DNA of 64,000 nt. Origin: Kineosporia babensis (GTDB lineage: Bacteria; Actinomycetota; Actinomycetes; Actinomycetales; Kineosporiaceae). Both the position numbers and the translations under genes were made by a program. The notes below the pieces were generated by a model, which did not search any database, was not told the DNA's origin, and saw nothing but the letters and a program-made list of their open reading frames with translations. The stretch covers positions 62,001-126,000 of the forward strand of contig NZ_JAJOMB010000005.1 in the NCBI RefSeq assembly GCF_021129305.1, in the 5' to 3' direction. Shown piece after piece: positions 41,742 to 49,683 of the stretch (its first letter is position 1; the number at the start of each line of letters is the position of its first letter).

Positions 41742-42427
41742 CCAACCACCCGCAGTTCGGCGACCACCGGCAGGTGGTCACTGGCCAGCCGGGCGTCGGC
41801 CGGGCTCGGTGCCCAGGTGCCGTATTCCAGCACCTCGATCCCCCGCCCGACGAGGATCGCGTCGATCCGCCGGCGCGGGTTGATCGTCGAGAAGGTCACC
41901 GGCGCATCGGGAGCGGGGTCGGCCACCAGCGGCTCGAGTGCTTGCCAGGACGCCCCGCCGGGGGCCTCGTTCAGATCGCCGGCCAGCACCGCGGGCAGCC
42001 CGAAGTCGCCCAGCTGGCGGCTCAGCGTGCGCACGTGGGCCAGCCGCTGCGCCTGGTCCAGCGGCAGGTGCACCGAGGCGATCCGCAGCGCCGGGCCGCC
42101 ACTCACCGGCTGCACCGTGGCCAGAACGGCGCCGCGCCGGTTGTCCCGCCAGTGGCCCAGCGGGAAGGTGAACGCGGCCACGTCCTTGGTCTGCATCCGC
42201 CCGGAAACGAACATCGCGTTGCTGCCGGCCGAGCGGCCCCCGGCCAGATGGTGCAGCCCGCAGGCCCGGGCCAGCCGCTCGAACTGGCGGTGCGAACCCG
42301 GGACCCGCGGGCCTTCCTGCAGACAGAACACGTCCGGCGCGGCCGCCCGGACCACCCGGTGCACGGCCAGCGGATCGCCCTGCAGATGCCGGATGTTCCA
42401 GCTCAGCACCCTGATCCGGGACTGCAT
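41738..42427 (-). CDS. Endonuclease/exonuclease/phosphatase (EEP) family protein
   Basis: 229 residues. EEP fold motifs: IRVLSWNIRHLQGD, DVFCLQEGPR (metal Glu), LRIASVHLPLD, AVLAGDLNEAPGG (GDxN) and ASDHLPVVAEL (SDH catalytic His). Such hydrolases cleave phosphodiester bonds in nucleic acids, lipids or small molecules; the substrate is unknown. No signal peptide, so cytosolic. ATG 42427 lies one base after the stop of the upstream ROK gene, so it ends a minus-strand operon of two sugar kinases and this gene. Confidence 0.9.
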   Translation of the reverse strand: MQSRIRVLSWNIRHLQGDPLAVHRVVRAAAPDVFCLQEGPRVPGSHRQFERLARACGLHHLAGGRSAGSNAMFVSGRMQTKDVAAFTFPLGHWRDNRRGAVLATVQPVSGGPALRIASVHLPLDQAQRLAHVRTLSRQLGDFGLPAVLAGDLNEAPGGASWQALEPLVADPAPDAPVTFSTINPRRRIDAILVGRGIEVLEYGTWAPSPADARLASDHLPVVAELRVVG

Positions 42428-42428
42428 C

Positions 42429-43412
42429 TCAGATCTCCTGGGCGGCTTGTCTTCGGGCCAGGTCGGCCGCCCCGACCAGACCGGCCTCCGGCCCCAGGGC
42501 GGCCTTGACGATCGAGGCGAACGGACGGAACCCGCGCCCGGTCAGCGTGCGCCGGAACGACTCGCGGGCCGGGGCGAGCAGCAGATCGCCCGCGTCCGAG
42601 ACCCCGCCGCCGATCACGAACAGCCCGGGGTCCAGGGCCGCCGCCAGGTTGGCCAGGCCGATCCCGAGCCAGTGCCCGACCTCGTGGAACAGCTCCACCG
42701 CGGCCGGGTCCCCGTCCATCGCGGCCTCGGTGATCAGCGGCCCGACCAGCGCCGAGTGATCGCCTTTGACCCGTTGCACGAGCGGCACGGTGACCGGTGA
42801 ACCGGCCGCCGCCATCTCCCGGGCCTCGCGCCCCAGGACGTTGCCCGAGGCGTACTGCTCCAGGCAGCCCCGGTTGCCGCACTCGCAGCGCCGGCCGTCC
42901 GGCACCACGACCATGTGCCCGAACTCGCCGGCCATGCCGTAGCGGCCGCGCTGGATCACCCCGTCGGTGACGATCCCGCCGCCGATCCCGGTCCCGAGCG
43001 TGACCATCACCAGCCGTGACTCGGCCCGCCCGGCCCCGAACCGCCACTCCGCCCAGGCCGCCGCGTTGGCGTCGTTCTCGACGATCACCGGCAGCCCGAC
43101 GGCCGCCGCCACGCCGTCCCGCAGCGGCTCGTTACGCCAGGCCAGGTGCGGGGCGAAGAGCACCCGGGCGCGGTCGGCGTCGACGAAACCGGCCGCGCCG
43201 ATCCCGACCCCGACGATCTCGCGGCCCTGGCGCAGCTCGTCCACCACCTCGGCGATGGTGGCCTCGACCACCCGGGCCGAGGCGTGCCGCGACGGGGTGG
43301 CCCGGCGGGCCCGGGCGATCACCGCGCCGCTGGGGTCCACCACCCCGGCCGCGACCTTGGTGCCACCGATGTCCACACCGATGGCCAGGCCGGAAGGGCC
43401 GGAAGCGGTCAT
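42429..43412 (-). CDS. ROK family sugar kinase (glucokinase-like), copy 1
   Basis: 327 residues. IGVDIGGTKVAAGVVD is the ATP-phosphate loop; VENDANAAAWAEWRFGAG holds the catalytic Asp; GTGIGGGIVTDG is the second phosphate loop; GEFGHMVV and CECGNRGCLEQYASG give the ROK zinc motif (His plus CxCx4C). No helix-turn-helix domain, so it is a kinase, not a repressor. Likely substrate glucose, but ROK specificity is not readable. The ATG overlaps the upstream ROK stop (ATGA). The two are tandem paralogues. Confidence 0.9.
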   Translation of the reverse strand: MTASGPSGLAIGVDIGGTKVAAGVVDPSGAVIARARRATPSRHASARVVEATIAEVVDELRQGREIVGVGIGAAGFVDADRARVLFAPHLAWRNEPLRDGVAAAVGLPVIVENDANAAAWAEWRFGAGRAESRLVMVTLGTGIGGGIVTDGVIQRGRYGMAGEFGHMVVVPDGRRCECGNRGCLEQYASGNVLGREAREMAAAGSPVTVPLVQRVKGDHSALVGPLITEAAMDGDPAAVELFHEVGHWLGIGLANLAAALDPGLFVIGGGVSDAGDLLLAPARESFRRTLTGRGFRPFASIVKAALGPEAGLVGAADLARRQAAQEI

Positions 43413-44356
43413 CGCGTCCGGGCCAGGTCCGCGGCGCCGATGATGCCCGCGTCGTTGCCCATCTGGGCCAGGCGCAGTTCCAGGTGCGGGCGGTTGGCCC
43501 CACCGGAGAGATGGCTGGCGAAGGCCTCGCGCGCGGGCTGCAGCAGCAGGTCACCGGCGTCGGCCACACCCCCGCCGATCACCACGACGGCCGGGTCGAG
43601 CAGGTTGGCCAGCGACGCCACGCCCTCACCGAGCCAGCGGCCGAGTTCGGCGAACAGGCCTACCGCGGCGGGGTCTCCGGCCAGCGCGACCTCAGTGATC
43701 ATGCTGCCGACCAGTCGGTCGACCTTGCCCCCGGCGGCCTGCAGCAGCGGCTCGGCGGCCTCCGGGTCGCTGATCGCCAGGTCGCGGGCAGAGCGGACCA
43801 GAGCACGGCCGGAGGCGTACTGCTCCCAGCAGCCGAGCTGGCCGCAGCCGCAGGGACGGCCCTTGGGCACAACCCTCAGGTGGCCGATCTCCGCGGCGAT
43901 GCCGAAGGCCCCCCGCAACAGCTGCCCGTCCAAGACGATGCCGCCGCCTACCCCGGTGCCGACGGTGACCGTGACGGCGTCGGAGACGTCCTGTCCGGCG
44001 CCGAACCGGTATTCGGCCCAGGCAGCGGCGTTGGCGTCGTTCTCGACGATCACCGGCAGCTGGACGCGCTTACCTACGGCATCGGCCAGGGGGTGCTCGC
44101 GCCAGGCGATGTTCGGGGCGAAGCGCACGGTGGTGCGGTGCTCGTTGACGAACCCCGCAGCTGCCACGCCTACCGCCGAGATCTGGCCGGTGTGGGCGCT
44201 GAGCAGCTTCTCGACGGCCTCGGCGATGCTCCCGTCGATCTGGTCGACGGTCTCGGGAGTCGGCACGCGCAGGCGCTCGAGAATCCGCCCTTCGGCGTCA
44301 ACCACACCAGCGGCGATCTTGGTGCCGCCAACGTCTACCCCGATGGTGAGTTCCAC
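43409..44356 (-). CDS. ROK family sugar kinase (glucokinase-like), copy 2
   Basis: 315 residues, first gene of the minus-strand pair. IGVDVGGTKIAAGVVDAEG, VENDANAAAWAEYRFGAG, GTGVGGGIVLDG, AEIGHLRVVPKG and CGCGQLGCWEQYASG show a complete ROK kinase with the zinc site. Very similar motif by motif to its neighbour, pointing to tandem duplication; the two differ most in the region after the zinc site. The length is close to actinobacterial ROK glucokinases (about 313-317), so this copy is the better glucokinase candidate. Confidence 0.9.
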   Translation of the reverse strand: MELTIGVDVGGTKIAAGVVDAEGRILERLRVPTPETVDQIDGSIAEAVEKLLSAHTGQISAVGVAAAGFVNEHRTTVRFAPNIAWREHPLADAVGKRVQLPVIVENDANAAAWAEYRFGAGQDVSDAVTVTVGTGVGGGIVLDGQLLRGAFGIAAEIGHLRVVPKGRPCGCGQLGCWEQYASGRALVRSARDLAISDPEAAEPLLQAAGGKVDRLVGSMITEVALAGDPAAVGLFAELGRWLGEGVASLANLLDPAVVVIGGGVADAGDLLLQPAREAFASHLSGGANRPHLELRLAQMGNDAGIIGAADLARTR

Positions 44357-44447
44357 TGCGCGGATCCCCTTACCCCTCTGTGTCCCTGGTTGGGACGTTC
44401 GTCAGTGCTACGTCCGTCGAGCGCCTTCCGGGCCGGCCGGGAGCGCT

Positions 44448-44798
44448 TCAGTCCGAGACGTTGATCGGAACCGTAGTGGGCGGCGGCGGGCGACGGGTCG
44501 GCGCGGTACCCCGGCTATGGTCCTCAATCCCAGAGACATCCGACTCGTCCTGGTTCTCGGGCGCCATTTCCCGGAGCGTCCGAGCCAGCCCGGAGGCCAT
44601 TTCGGCGACCCGGTCGAGCAAGACCGGCCCATGGTCACAGACGGCCGCTACGCCCACGCAGACCGGACAGGAGGAACCGTCTTCCTCGGCGGTGAGCGCT
44701 TCTTGCAGCGCGGTCAAAGCAAGACGAGCGTCTTCGGCCCATTCCTTCGGCAACCCGGCAGCGAGCGCCGCGGGGTCGAGATGACGGTGGTGTTCCAT
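44448..44798 (-). CDS. Conserved small protein with CxxC/CxH motif (Rv2183c-like)
   Basis: 116 residues from ATG 44798 (GTG 44807 is also possible). A helical N-terminal half (LPKEWAEDARLALTALQEALTAEED) is followed by SCPVCVGVAAVCDHGP, a possible metal-binding CxxC-x6-CxH cluster, another helix (LLDRVAEMASGLARTLREM) and a disordered Pro-rich tail. The start overlaps the ArsA-like gene stop (ATGA-type), implying coupling. Conserved beside the ArsA-like ATPase in actinobacteria (the Rv2183c position). Function unknown. Confidence 0.8.
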   Translation of the reverse strand: MEHHRHLDPAALAAGLPKEWAEDARLALTALQEALTAEEDGSSCPVCVGVAAVCDHGPVLLDRVAEMASGLARTLREMAPENQDESDVSGIEDHSRGTAPTRRPPPPTTVPINVSD

Positions 44799-46006
44799 CA
44801 GAGCCACCGGGAGGGGAACTCGGCGGGGTCAGGCATGAATTCCACAGCCAGGACGCCGTCGCGCAGTCGGGCGCCGGAAACCTCGCAGCGGCGTAGGACG
44901 CTGGGGAGCGAGATCACCCGGCGGTAGCCATCCACGGTCACCACCAGATCATCTCCTCGCCGGCCCAGATCCAGTCCGGAGCGCTGGGCGAACGGCATCC
45001 GTAGGCGCAGTGTGAAGCTGCCAGCGGTGTGCTCGACCTCGAAAGCCGGAACTTCGGCGGGAGGTTCGACGACATCCGTGCCGTAGATCTCCGCTCCCAG
45101 ATCGCTCAGTCGTTCTACCCCGCGCGGTTCGCCCGCCACGTCAACGGCCTGCAGGACGGGCGTCGGCGCGAATGACTCGGCAATCTCGGCCAGCGCTGCC
45201 CCCTGCGAGCGTTCTCGCTCACGCAACCAATCAATGGCAGACGTTGTGGCTGGCTCGCGCACAAACGTCTCCCATTGAGCCCCGACAGTTGGCATGACCC
45301 GATTGACCACCACCGCGTCCACCGCAAACCCACCCATGGTCAGCGCCGTGTAGAGCCGCCGCGTCCCCGCCAGCACCGCCGCCTCCGGCGTCAGCACCAG
45401 CCGTACCGAAGCCAGAGGATCAGCCAACATTGTGCCCACCGTGGCCAATTCCGAGCTCAGCCGGTCAACCGCCGCCACCAGGGGATCTGCCGCGCGCCCC
45501 TCGTCCAGCAAACGCCCGATCCGACGCTCCATCGGCAACAGGCGCTCCAGCAACCGACCCAGCACATCCGGAGCCGACAGGAGCCGAAAAGCCTGGGCCG
45601 ACGGCGAACAGTCCACCACCACGAGATCCCAGGGCCCGTCCCGCACCTGGTCGCGAACACAGAGCAACGCGAACACATCGTCCAGCCCTGGCAGCCCGGT
45701 CAGATCCTCCGCCGCCAGCGGATCCACGCCCAGCTCTTCCAGCGCGTCCTGAGCCAGCTCACGCACCGGAGCCCAGGCCCGGGCCACGGTCAGTGCCGGA
45801 TCCGCCTGCAGCGCCCAGAGCCCGGCGCCCACCTCGACCGGCTCCGGCCCCAACGAGACACCCAGCACATCGCCCAGCGAGTGCGCCGGATCCACCGAAA
45901 CGACAAGGACTTTGCGCCCCTGCCCGGCTGCATGCAGCGCCGTCGCGGCCGCCGTGGTGGTCTTGCCCACCCCGCCCTTGCCGGTGAGCAGCACGAGCCG
46001 GGGCAT
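44798..46006 (-). CDS. ArsA/Get3-like P-loop ATPase (Rv2184c-like)
   Basis: 402 residues. Deviant Walker A LLTGKGGVGKTTTAAATALHAA, switch I DPAHSLGDVLGV, and DLVVVDCSPSAQAFRLL as switch II. The C-terminal ~80 residues (FEVEHTAGSFTLRLRMPFAQRSGLDLGRRGDDLVVTVDGYRRVI) form the alpha-crystallin-like domain found in actinobacterial ArsA homologues. Lacks the metal Cys triad of true ArsA, so arsenite export is unlikely; a targeting or chaperone role like Get3 is more plausible. It starts two bases from the SRPBCC gene and is coupled to the small Cys-motif protein. Confidence 0.9.
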   Translation of the reverse strand: MPRLVLLTGKGGVGKTTTAAATALHAAGQGRKVLVVSVDPAHSLGDVLGVSLGPEPVEVGAGLWALQADPALTVARAWAPVRELAQDALEELGVDPLAAEDLTGLPGLDDVFALLCVRDQVRDGPWDLVVVDCSPSAQAFRLLSAPDVLGRLLERLLPMERRIGRLLDEGRAADPLVAAVDRLSSELATVGTMLADPLASVRLVLTPEAAVLAGTRRLYTALTMGGFAVDAVVVNRVMPTVGAQWETFVREPATTSAIDWLRERERSQGAALAEIAESFAPTPVLQAVDVAGEPRGVERLSDLGAEIYGTDVVEPPAEVPAFEVEHTAGSFTLRLRMPFAQRSGLDLGRRGDDLVVTVDGYRRVISLPSVLRRCEVSGARLRDGVLAVEFMPDPAEFPSRWL

Positions 46007-46008
46007 GC

Positions 46009-46455
46009 TCAGCGCTGCTCCGCGCGCTTCTTCAGCTCGGTGAGGGCGGTGTCGATGATCGTCTTCTCGGCCTTGCGCCGCAGCATCCCCAGCATCGGGA
46101 TCCGCAGGTCGATGGCCAGGGTGTAGGTGACCTTGGTGCCGGTCCCGCTGGAGGCCAGCCGGTAACTGCCGTCCATCGTCCGCATCACCCCGGACTCGCC
46201 CAGCTGCCAGGAGAGCTGGCCGGTGCTGTCGTCGGCGAAGTCCCAGGTGTAGTCCAGGGAGTAGGTGTCGCGGACCGCTCCGGCGTCAAGGGTGAACTGC
46301 ACCCGGGCGGCCCGGCCGTCGGCCTGCTCCTCCAGCACCGTGGCCTCTTTCACCGCCCCGGCCCACTGCGGATAGCGCTCGAAGTCGGCGATCACGTCGA
46401 GCACGGTGCCCGGTGCGGAGTCGATGACGACGCTCGACTCGGTCTGGTCGGCCAT
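46009..46455 (-). CDS. SRPBCC (START/polyketide cyclase-like) family protein
   Basis: 148 residues. The START-like fold is evident: ESSVVIDSAPGTVLDVIADFERYPQWAGAVKEATVLEEQADGRAARVQFTLD and YSLDYTWDFADD, ending with a long C-terminal helix (LGMLRRKAEKTIIDTALTELKKRAE). It probably binds a hydrophobic ligand. ATG 46455 follows AGAGAGG. First gene of the three-gene SRPBCC/ArsA/small-protein operon, matching Rv2185c-Rv2183c. Confidence 0.9.
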   Translation of the reverse strand: MADQTESSVVIDSAPGTVLDVIADFERYPQWAGAVKEATVLEEQADGRAARVQFTLDAGAVRDTYSLDYTWDFADDSTGQLSWQLGESGVMRTMDGSYRLASSGTGTKVTYTLAIDLRIPMLGMLRRKAEKTIIDTALTELKKRAEQR

Positions 46456-46581
46456 GGGGGCCTCTCTCTGGCTCTGCTCGGGCGGGTCTCGCGTAAGGGG
46501 GTACCTGCCGAACGTTACCGGCTACCCCCTACGGCACCAGACGCCGCGTCCGTCCGCTCCACCCCAGCGCGGCGGCCGGAT

Positions 46582-47148
46582 TCACAGCAGCATCCCCAGC
46601 GCGGTGAGCCCGCCCATCAACAGAACGAGAAGAAGCAGCGTCGCCCCGAAGGCCACGGCGTAACGTCCCCCCGGTAACTGCCCAAGCGCCAAGTGCGCCT
46701 TGATCACCGCGAACACTGAGCGATCGGTGACGGCGGCCTCGTCGGCGGCCAGTCCGGCCAGCATCTCCTGGGCCCGCGCCTCGACCGCGGCCGCATCACG
46801 CGGGTCCGCCGCCCGGGCATGCCGGCCCTGAGGTGTTTCGCTCGGCGCCTGGACCACGGGTTCAGGTTCAGGCTCCGGTTCGGAGGTGGGGGTAAGGCAG
46901 AGCGAGCACCACTCGTCGCCGCTGCTCAGGCGCGCACCGCACTGACGGCAGCGCAGTGAGCCGCCGGCCTTCTGCGGAGGAGGTGGGGTCACGACCCTGG
47001 TTGTCGGCCCGGATCCGTAAGGCCTTGAGCCGTCCGGGTGAGGGTCTGCGCCGTACGGGTGAGGCGGAAAATGCCTCAGGCAATCGTTGCCAACCGCAAC
47101 TTTCGAGGATTTTCCCTGCTTTTCACCGTTTTTGCGCCACCCGGTCAT
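46582..47148 (-). CDS. Zinc-ribbon, single-pass membrane protein of unknown function
   Basis: 188 residues from ATG 47148. A short Lys/Asn-rich start, a Pro/Gly/Tyr-rich stretch (about residues 25-60), a zinc ribbon LRCRQCGARLSSGDEWCSLC (CxxC-x10-CxxC), an EPEPEPEP linker, a helix (AAVEARAQEMLAGLAADEAAV) and a C-terminal membrane helix (AVAFGATLLLLVLLMGGLTALGML). The stop is at its lower coordinate; no recognised family. It is divergent from the acyl-CoA synthetase with only 55 bases between starts. The start codon is uncertain because no ribosome site is seen. Confidence 0.75.
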   Translation of the reverse strand: MTGWRKNGEKQGKSSKVAVGNDCLRHFPPHPYGADPHPDGSRPYGSGPTTRVVTPPPPQKAGGSLRCRQCGARLSSGDEWCSLCLTPTSEPEPEPEPVVQAPSETPQGRHARAADPRDAAAVEARAQEMLAGLAADEAAVTDRSVFAVIKAHLALGQLPGGRYAVAFGATLLLLVLLMGGLTALGMLL

Positions 47149-47190
47149 CACGACTGTGACCGATCGCTCGGTTTTATCCGCTCTCCAGCA

Positions 47191-47196
47191 TAGGCT
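47191..47196 (+). promoter_or_regulatory. -10 box for a leaderless fadD15 transcript
   Basis: TAGGCT ends seven bases before the GTG at 47204, with no ribosome site in between. Confidence 0.45.
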
Positions 47197-47203
47197 CGCA
47201 CTC

Positions 47204-48988
47204 GTGCGCGAGATCATCGTCCCCAGGTCTTTTCCCCTCGACGCCGAGGAGAGCCTCTGCGACATCGTGGTGGCCAATGCCGAGAACCGGCCCCACCACG
47301 TCTCGTTCCGGAGGCCGGTCCCGGCCGGCTGGCAGGACGTCACCGCGGCCGAGTTCCTCGGTGAGGTGGTGGCCACCGCCAAGGGCCTGGTCTCGCTGGG
47401 CGTGCAGCCCGGTGACCGGGTCGCCCTGATGGCCCGCACCCGTTACGAGTGGACGTTGCTGGACGTGGCCGTCTGGTTCGCCGGCGGGATCTCGGTGCCG
47501 GTGTACGAGACCTCCTCGGCCGAGCAGGCCCGCTGGATCCTGGCCGACTCCCAGGCCGTGGCGATCGTCGTGGAGACCGCCGCCCACCGCGAGACGATCG
47601 GCCAGATCCGGGGCGAGCTGAGCGCTCTGCGCGAGGTCCTGACCATCGACGACGGCGCGGTGGCGACGCTGGCCGAGCTGGGCGCCGAGATCGGCGACGA
47701 GGAGATCCACGAGCGCCGGGCGATCGCCCAGGGCGACTCGGTGGCCACGCTGATCTACACCTCGGGCACCACCGGCCGGCCCAAGGGCTGCGAGCTCACC
47801 CACAGCAACTTCGTGGCCGGCGCCCGCTCCGCCGGGGTGGGCTTCGGCGATCTGGTGAACGACCAGGCCAGCACTCTGCTCTTCCTGCCGCTGGCGCACG
47901 TTTTCGCGCGCTACATCCAGGCGCTGTGCATCGTGAACGGCTCGGTCCTGGGGCACACCCCGACCACCACGAACCTGCTGGCCGACCTGGACAGCTTCAA
48001 GCCCACCTTCCTGCTGGCCGTGCCCCGGGTGTTCGAGAAGATCTACAACGGCGCCGAGGCCAAGGCGATGGCGGGCGGGCGGGGCAAGATCTTCGCCCGC
48101 GCCGCGCAGGTGGCCGTCCAGTACAGCCATGCGCTGGACGCCGGCGGTCCGGGCGTGGCCCTGAAGCTTCAGCACGCCGTGTTCGACCGGCTGGTCTACG
48201 CCAAGCTGCGGACCGCCACGGGTGGGCGGCTGCGCGCGTCGGTCTCCGGCGGCGCCCCGCTGGGTAAAGACCTGAGCCACTTCTTCCGCGGGGTCGGCCT
48301 GCCGGTGCTGGAGGGCTGGGGTCTGACCGAGACCACCGCCCCGGTCAGCTGCAACACCCTGGCGGTCAACCGGATCGGTACGGTCGGCCGGCCGTTGCAG
48401 GGCATGGGCGTGCGGATCGACGCGGACGGCGAGATCGAGGCCTACGGCGTCGGCGTGATGCGGGGGTACGCCAACAACCCCGAGGCCACCGCCGAGGCGC
48501 TGCACGACGGCTGGTTCGCCACCGGGGACCTGGGCTCGCTGGACGACGACGGGTTCCTGTCGATCACCGGGCGCAAGAAGGAGATCCTGGTCACCGCCAA
48601 CGGCAAGAACGTGATCCCGGCGGTGCTGGAGGACGGCATGCGCGGGCACCCGCTGATCTCGCAGTGCATCGTGGTCGGCGACCAGAAACCGTTCGTGGCC
48701 GCGCTGATCACGCTGGACGCCGAGATGCTGCCGACCTGGCTGGCCAACCGCGGCAAGCCGGCGATGGACGTGCGCACCGCGGCCGCCGACCCCGAGGTGC
48801 GGGCCGAGCTGCAGACCGCCGTGGACAAGGCCAACACCCTGGTCAGCCGGGCCGAGTCGGTGCGCAAGTTCGACGTGCTGAGCATCGACTTCACCGAGCA
48901 GTCAGGGCATCTGACGCCCAAGCAGAGCCTGAAGCGTTCGGTGATCCTGAAGGACTACGCCGCCGAGGTGGAGAAGCTGTACAGCTGA
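47204..48988 (+). CDS. fadD15: Long-chain fatty acyl-CoA synthetase (FadD15 type)
   Basis: 594 residues, AMP-forming adenylate family. It activates fatty acids to acyl-CoA. Motifs: VATLIYTSGTTGRPKGCELTH (P-loop), FLPLAHVFARYIQ, GWGLTETTAPVSCNTL, WFATGDLGSLDDDGFLSITGRKKEILVTANGKNVIP (hinge and catalytic region) and the C-terminal TPKQSLKRSVILKDY. Homologous order (after Rv2184c/Rv2185c) fits Rv2187. GTG 47204 is chosen because the family N-terminus VREIIVP begins there and a -10 box lies seven bases upstream. Cytosolic or membrane-peripheral. Confidence 0.94.
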   Translation: MREIIVPRSFPLDAEESLCDIVVANAENRPHHVSFRRPVPAGWQDVTAAEFLGEVVATAKGLVSLGVQPGDRVALMARTRYEWTLLDVAVWFAGGISVPVYETSSAEQARWILADSQAVAIVVETAAHRETIGQIRGELSALREVLTIDDGAVATLAELGAEIGDEEIHERRAIAQGDSVATLIYTSGTTGRPKGCELTHSNFVAGARSAGVGFGDLVNDQASTLLFLPLAHVFARYIQALCIVNGSVLGHTPTTTNLLADLDSFKPTFLLAVPRVFEKIYNGAEAKAMAGGRGKIFARAAQVAVQYSHALDAGGPGVALKLQHAVFDRLVYAKLRTATGGRLRASVSGGAPLGKDLSHFFRGVGLPVLEGWGLTETTAPVSCNTLAVNRIGTVGRPLQGMGVRIDADGEIEAYGVGVMRGYANNPEATAEALHDGWFATGDLGSLDDDGFLSITGRKKEILVTANGKNVIPAVLEDGMRGHPLISQCIVVGDQKPFVAALITLDAEMLPTWLANRGKPAMDVRTAAADPEVRAELQTAVDKANTLVSRAESVRKFDVLSIDFTEQSGHLTPKQSLKRSVILKDYAAEVEKLYS

Positions 48989-49194
48989 GCAGACCTTCAA
49001 GAGCGGAATTGGGGACGTTTCTGCGCACCGGTGCGGTCCGTCCCGGTCGCGCTCGTGGTGGGGGAAACCGGTCGATCCGCTCCGGCGGTCCTGACTGATC
49101 CGTAGATGGTGCAGACTGTGCGACACCGGGTGGGTGCGCACAGTGAGCACCGCTTCCGGTGGCCGCAGATGTCTTTGCTGCTGGGAGGATCACG

Positions 49195-49683
49195 GTGGGT
49201 TCGGCCGATCCCGGGCGCGGGGCGGACGGCGGGGCCGTCGCCGTCGAGTTCGCGCTGGTCCTGCCGCTGCTGATGCTGTTCCTGTTCGGCGTGATCCAGT
49301 ACGGGTACGGCCTGTTCCAGCTCCAGTCGTTCGGCGCCGCGCTCACCGAGGTCAGTCGCGGCGCCTCCACCGGGATCGGCGACTGCACCGACTTCGACCG
49401 GCTGCTCGGCACCGCGGTCAGCCAGAACGGGATCAGCCCGGCCGAGGTCACCGACGCCAAGCTGGAGTGGCTGGGCTCCGACGGCCAGGTCACCTCAGCA
49501 CCGCAGCGGGTGCTCGGTCAGGTCCGGATCACCGCCACCTACCGGCCTTTCGACCTCGGCATCCCCCTGGTCCCCTTCCCGGACACGATCACCCGCAGTT
49601 CCACCACGGCCGTGCAGGGCGTGCTCAGCTCCGGCCTGGCCGGCTGCCTGCCGATCGGCGCCTCCGCCTCGAGCCCGGGCTGA
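49195..49683 (+). CDS. tadE: TadE-family pilus assembly protein
   Basis: 162 residues from GTG 49195, which has GGGAGGA six bases upstream; a longer frame from 49159 lacks one. The TadE signature is plain: GAVAVEFALVLPLLMLFLFGVIQYGYGLFQLQ, a prepilin-like Glu followed by a membrane helix, then a mostly extracytoplasmic domain with two Cys (GDCTDFD and AGCLP) that could form a disulfide. It is a minor pseudopilin of the Tad pilus. First gene of a plus-strand Tad cluster; the stop overlaps the next start (TGATG). Confidence 0.9.
   Translation: MGSADPGRGADGGAVAVEFALVLPLLMLFLFGVIQYGYGLFQLQSFGAALTEVSRGASTGIGDCTDFDRLLGTAVSQNGISPAEVTDAKLEWLGSDGQVTSAPQRVLGQVRITATYRPFDLGIPLVPFPDTITRSSTTAVQGVLSSGLAGCLPIGASASSPG

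Noticed and set aside
43016-44927. Long plus-strand frames opposite the ROK kinases
   Set aside because: Arg/Pro/Ala-rich antisense translations; the ROK motifs are on the minus strand.
45275-46126. Plus-strand frame opposite the ArsA-like ATPase
   Set aside because: Antisense to a gene with clear P-loop motifs; the translation is Arg/His/Gln-rich noise.
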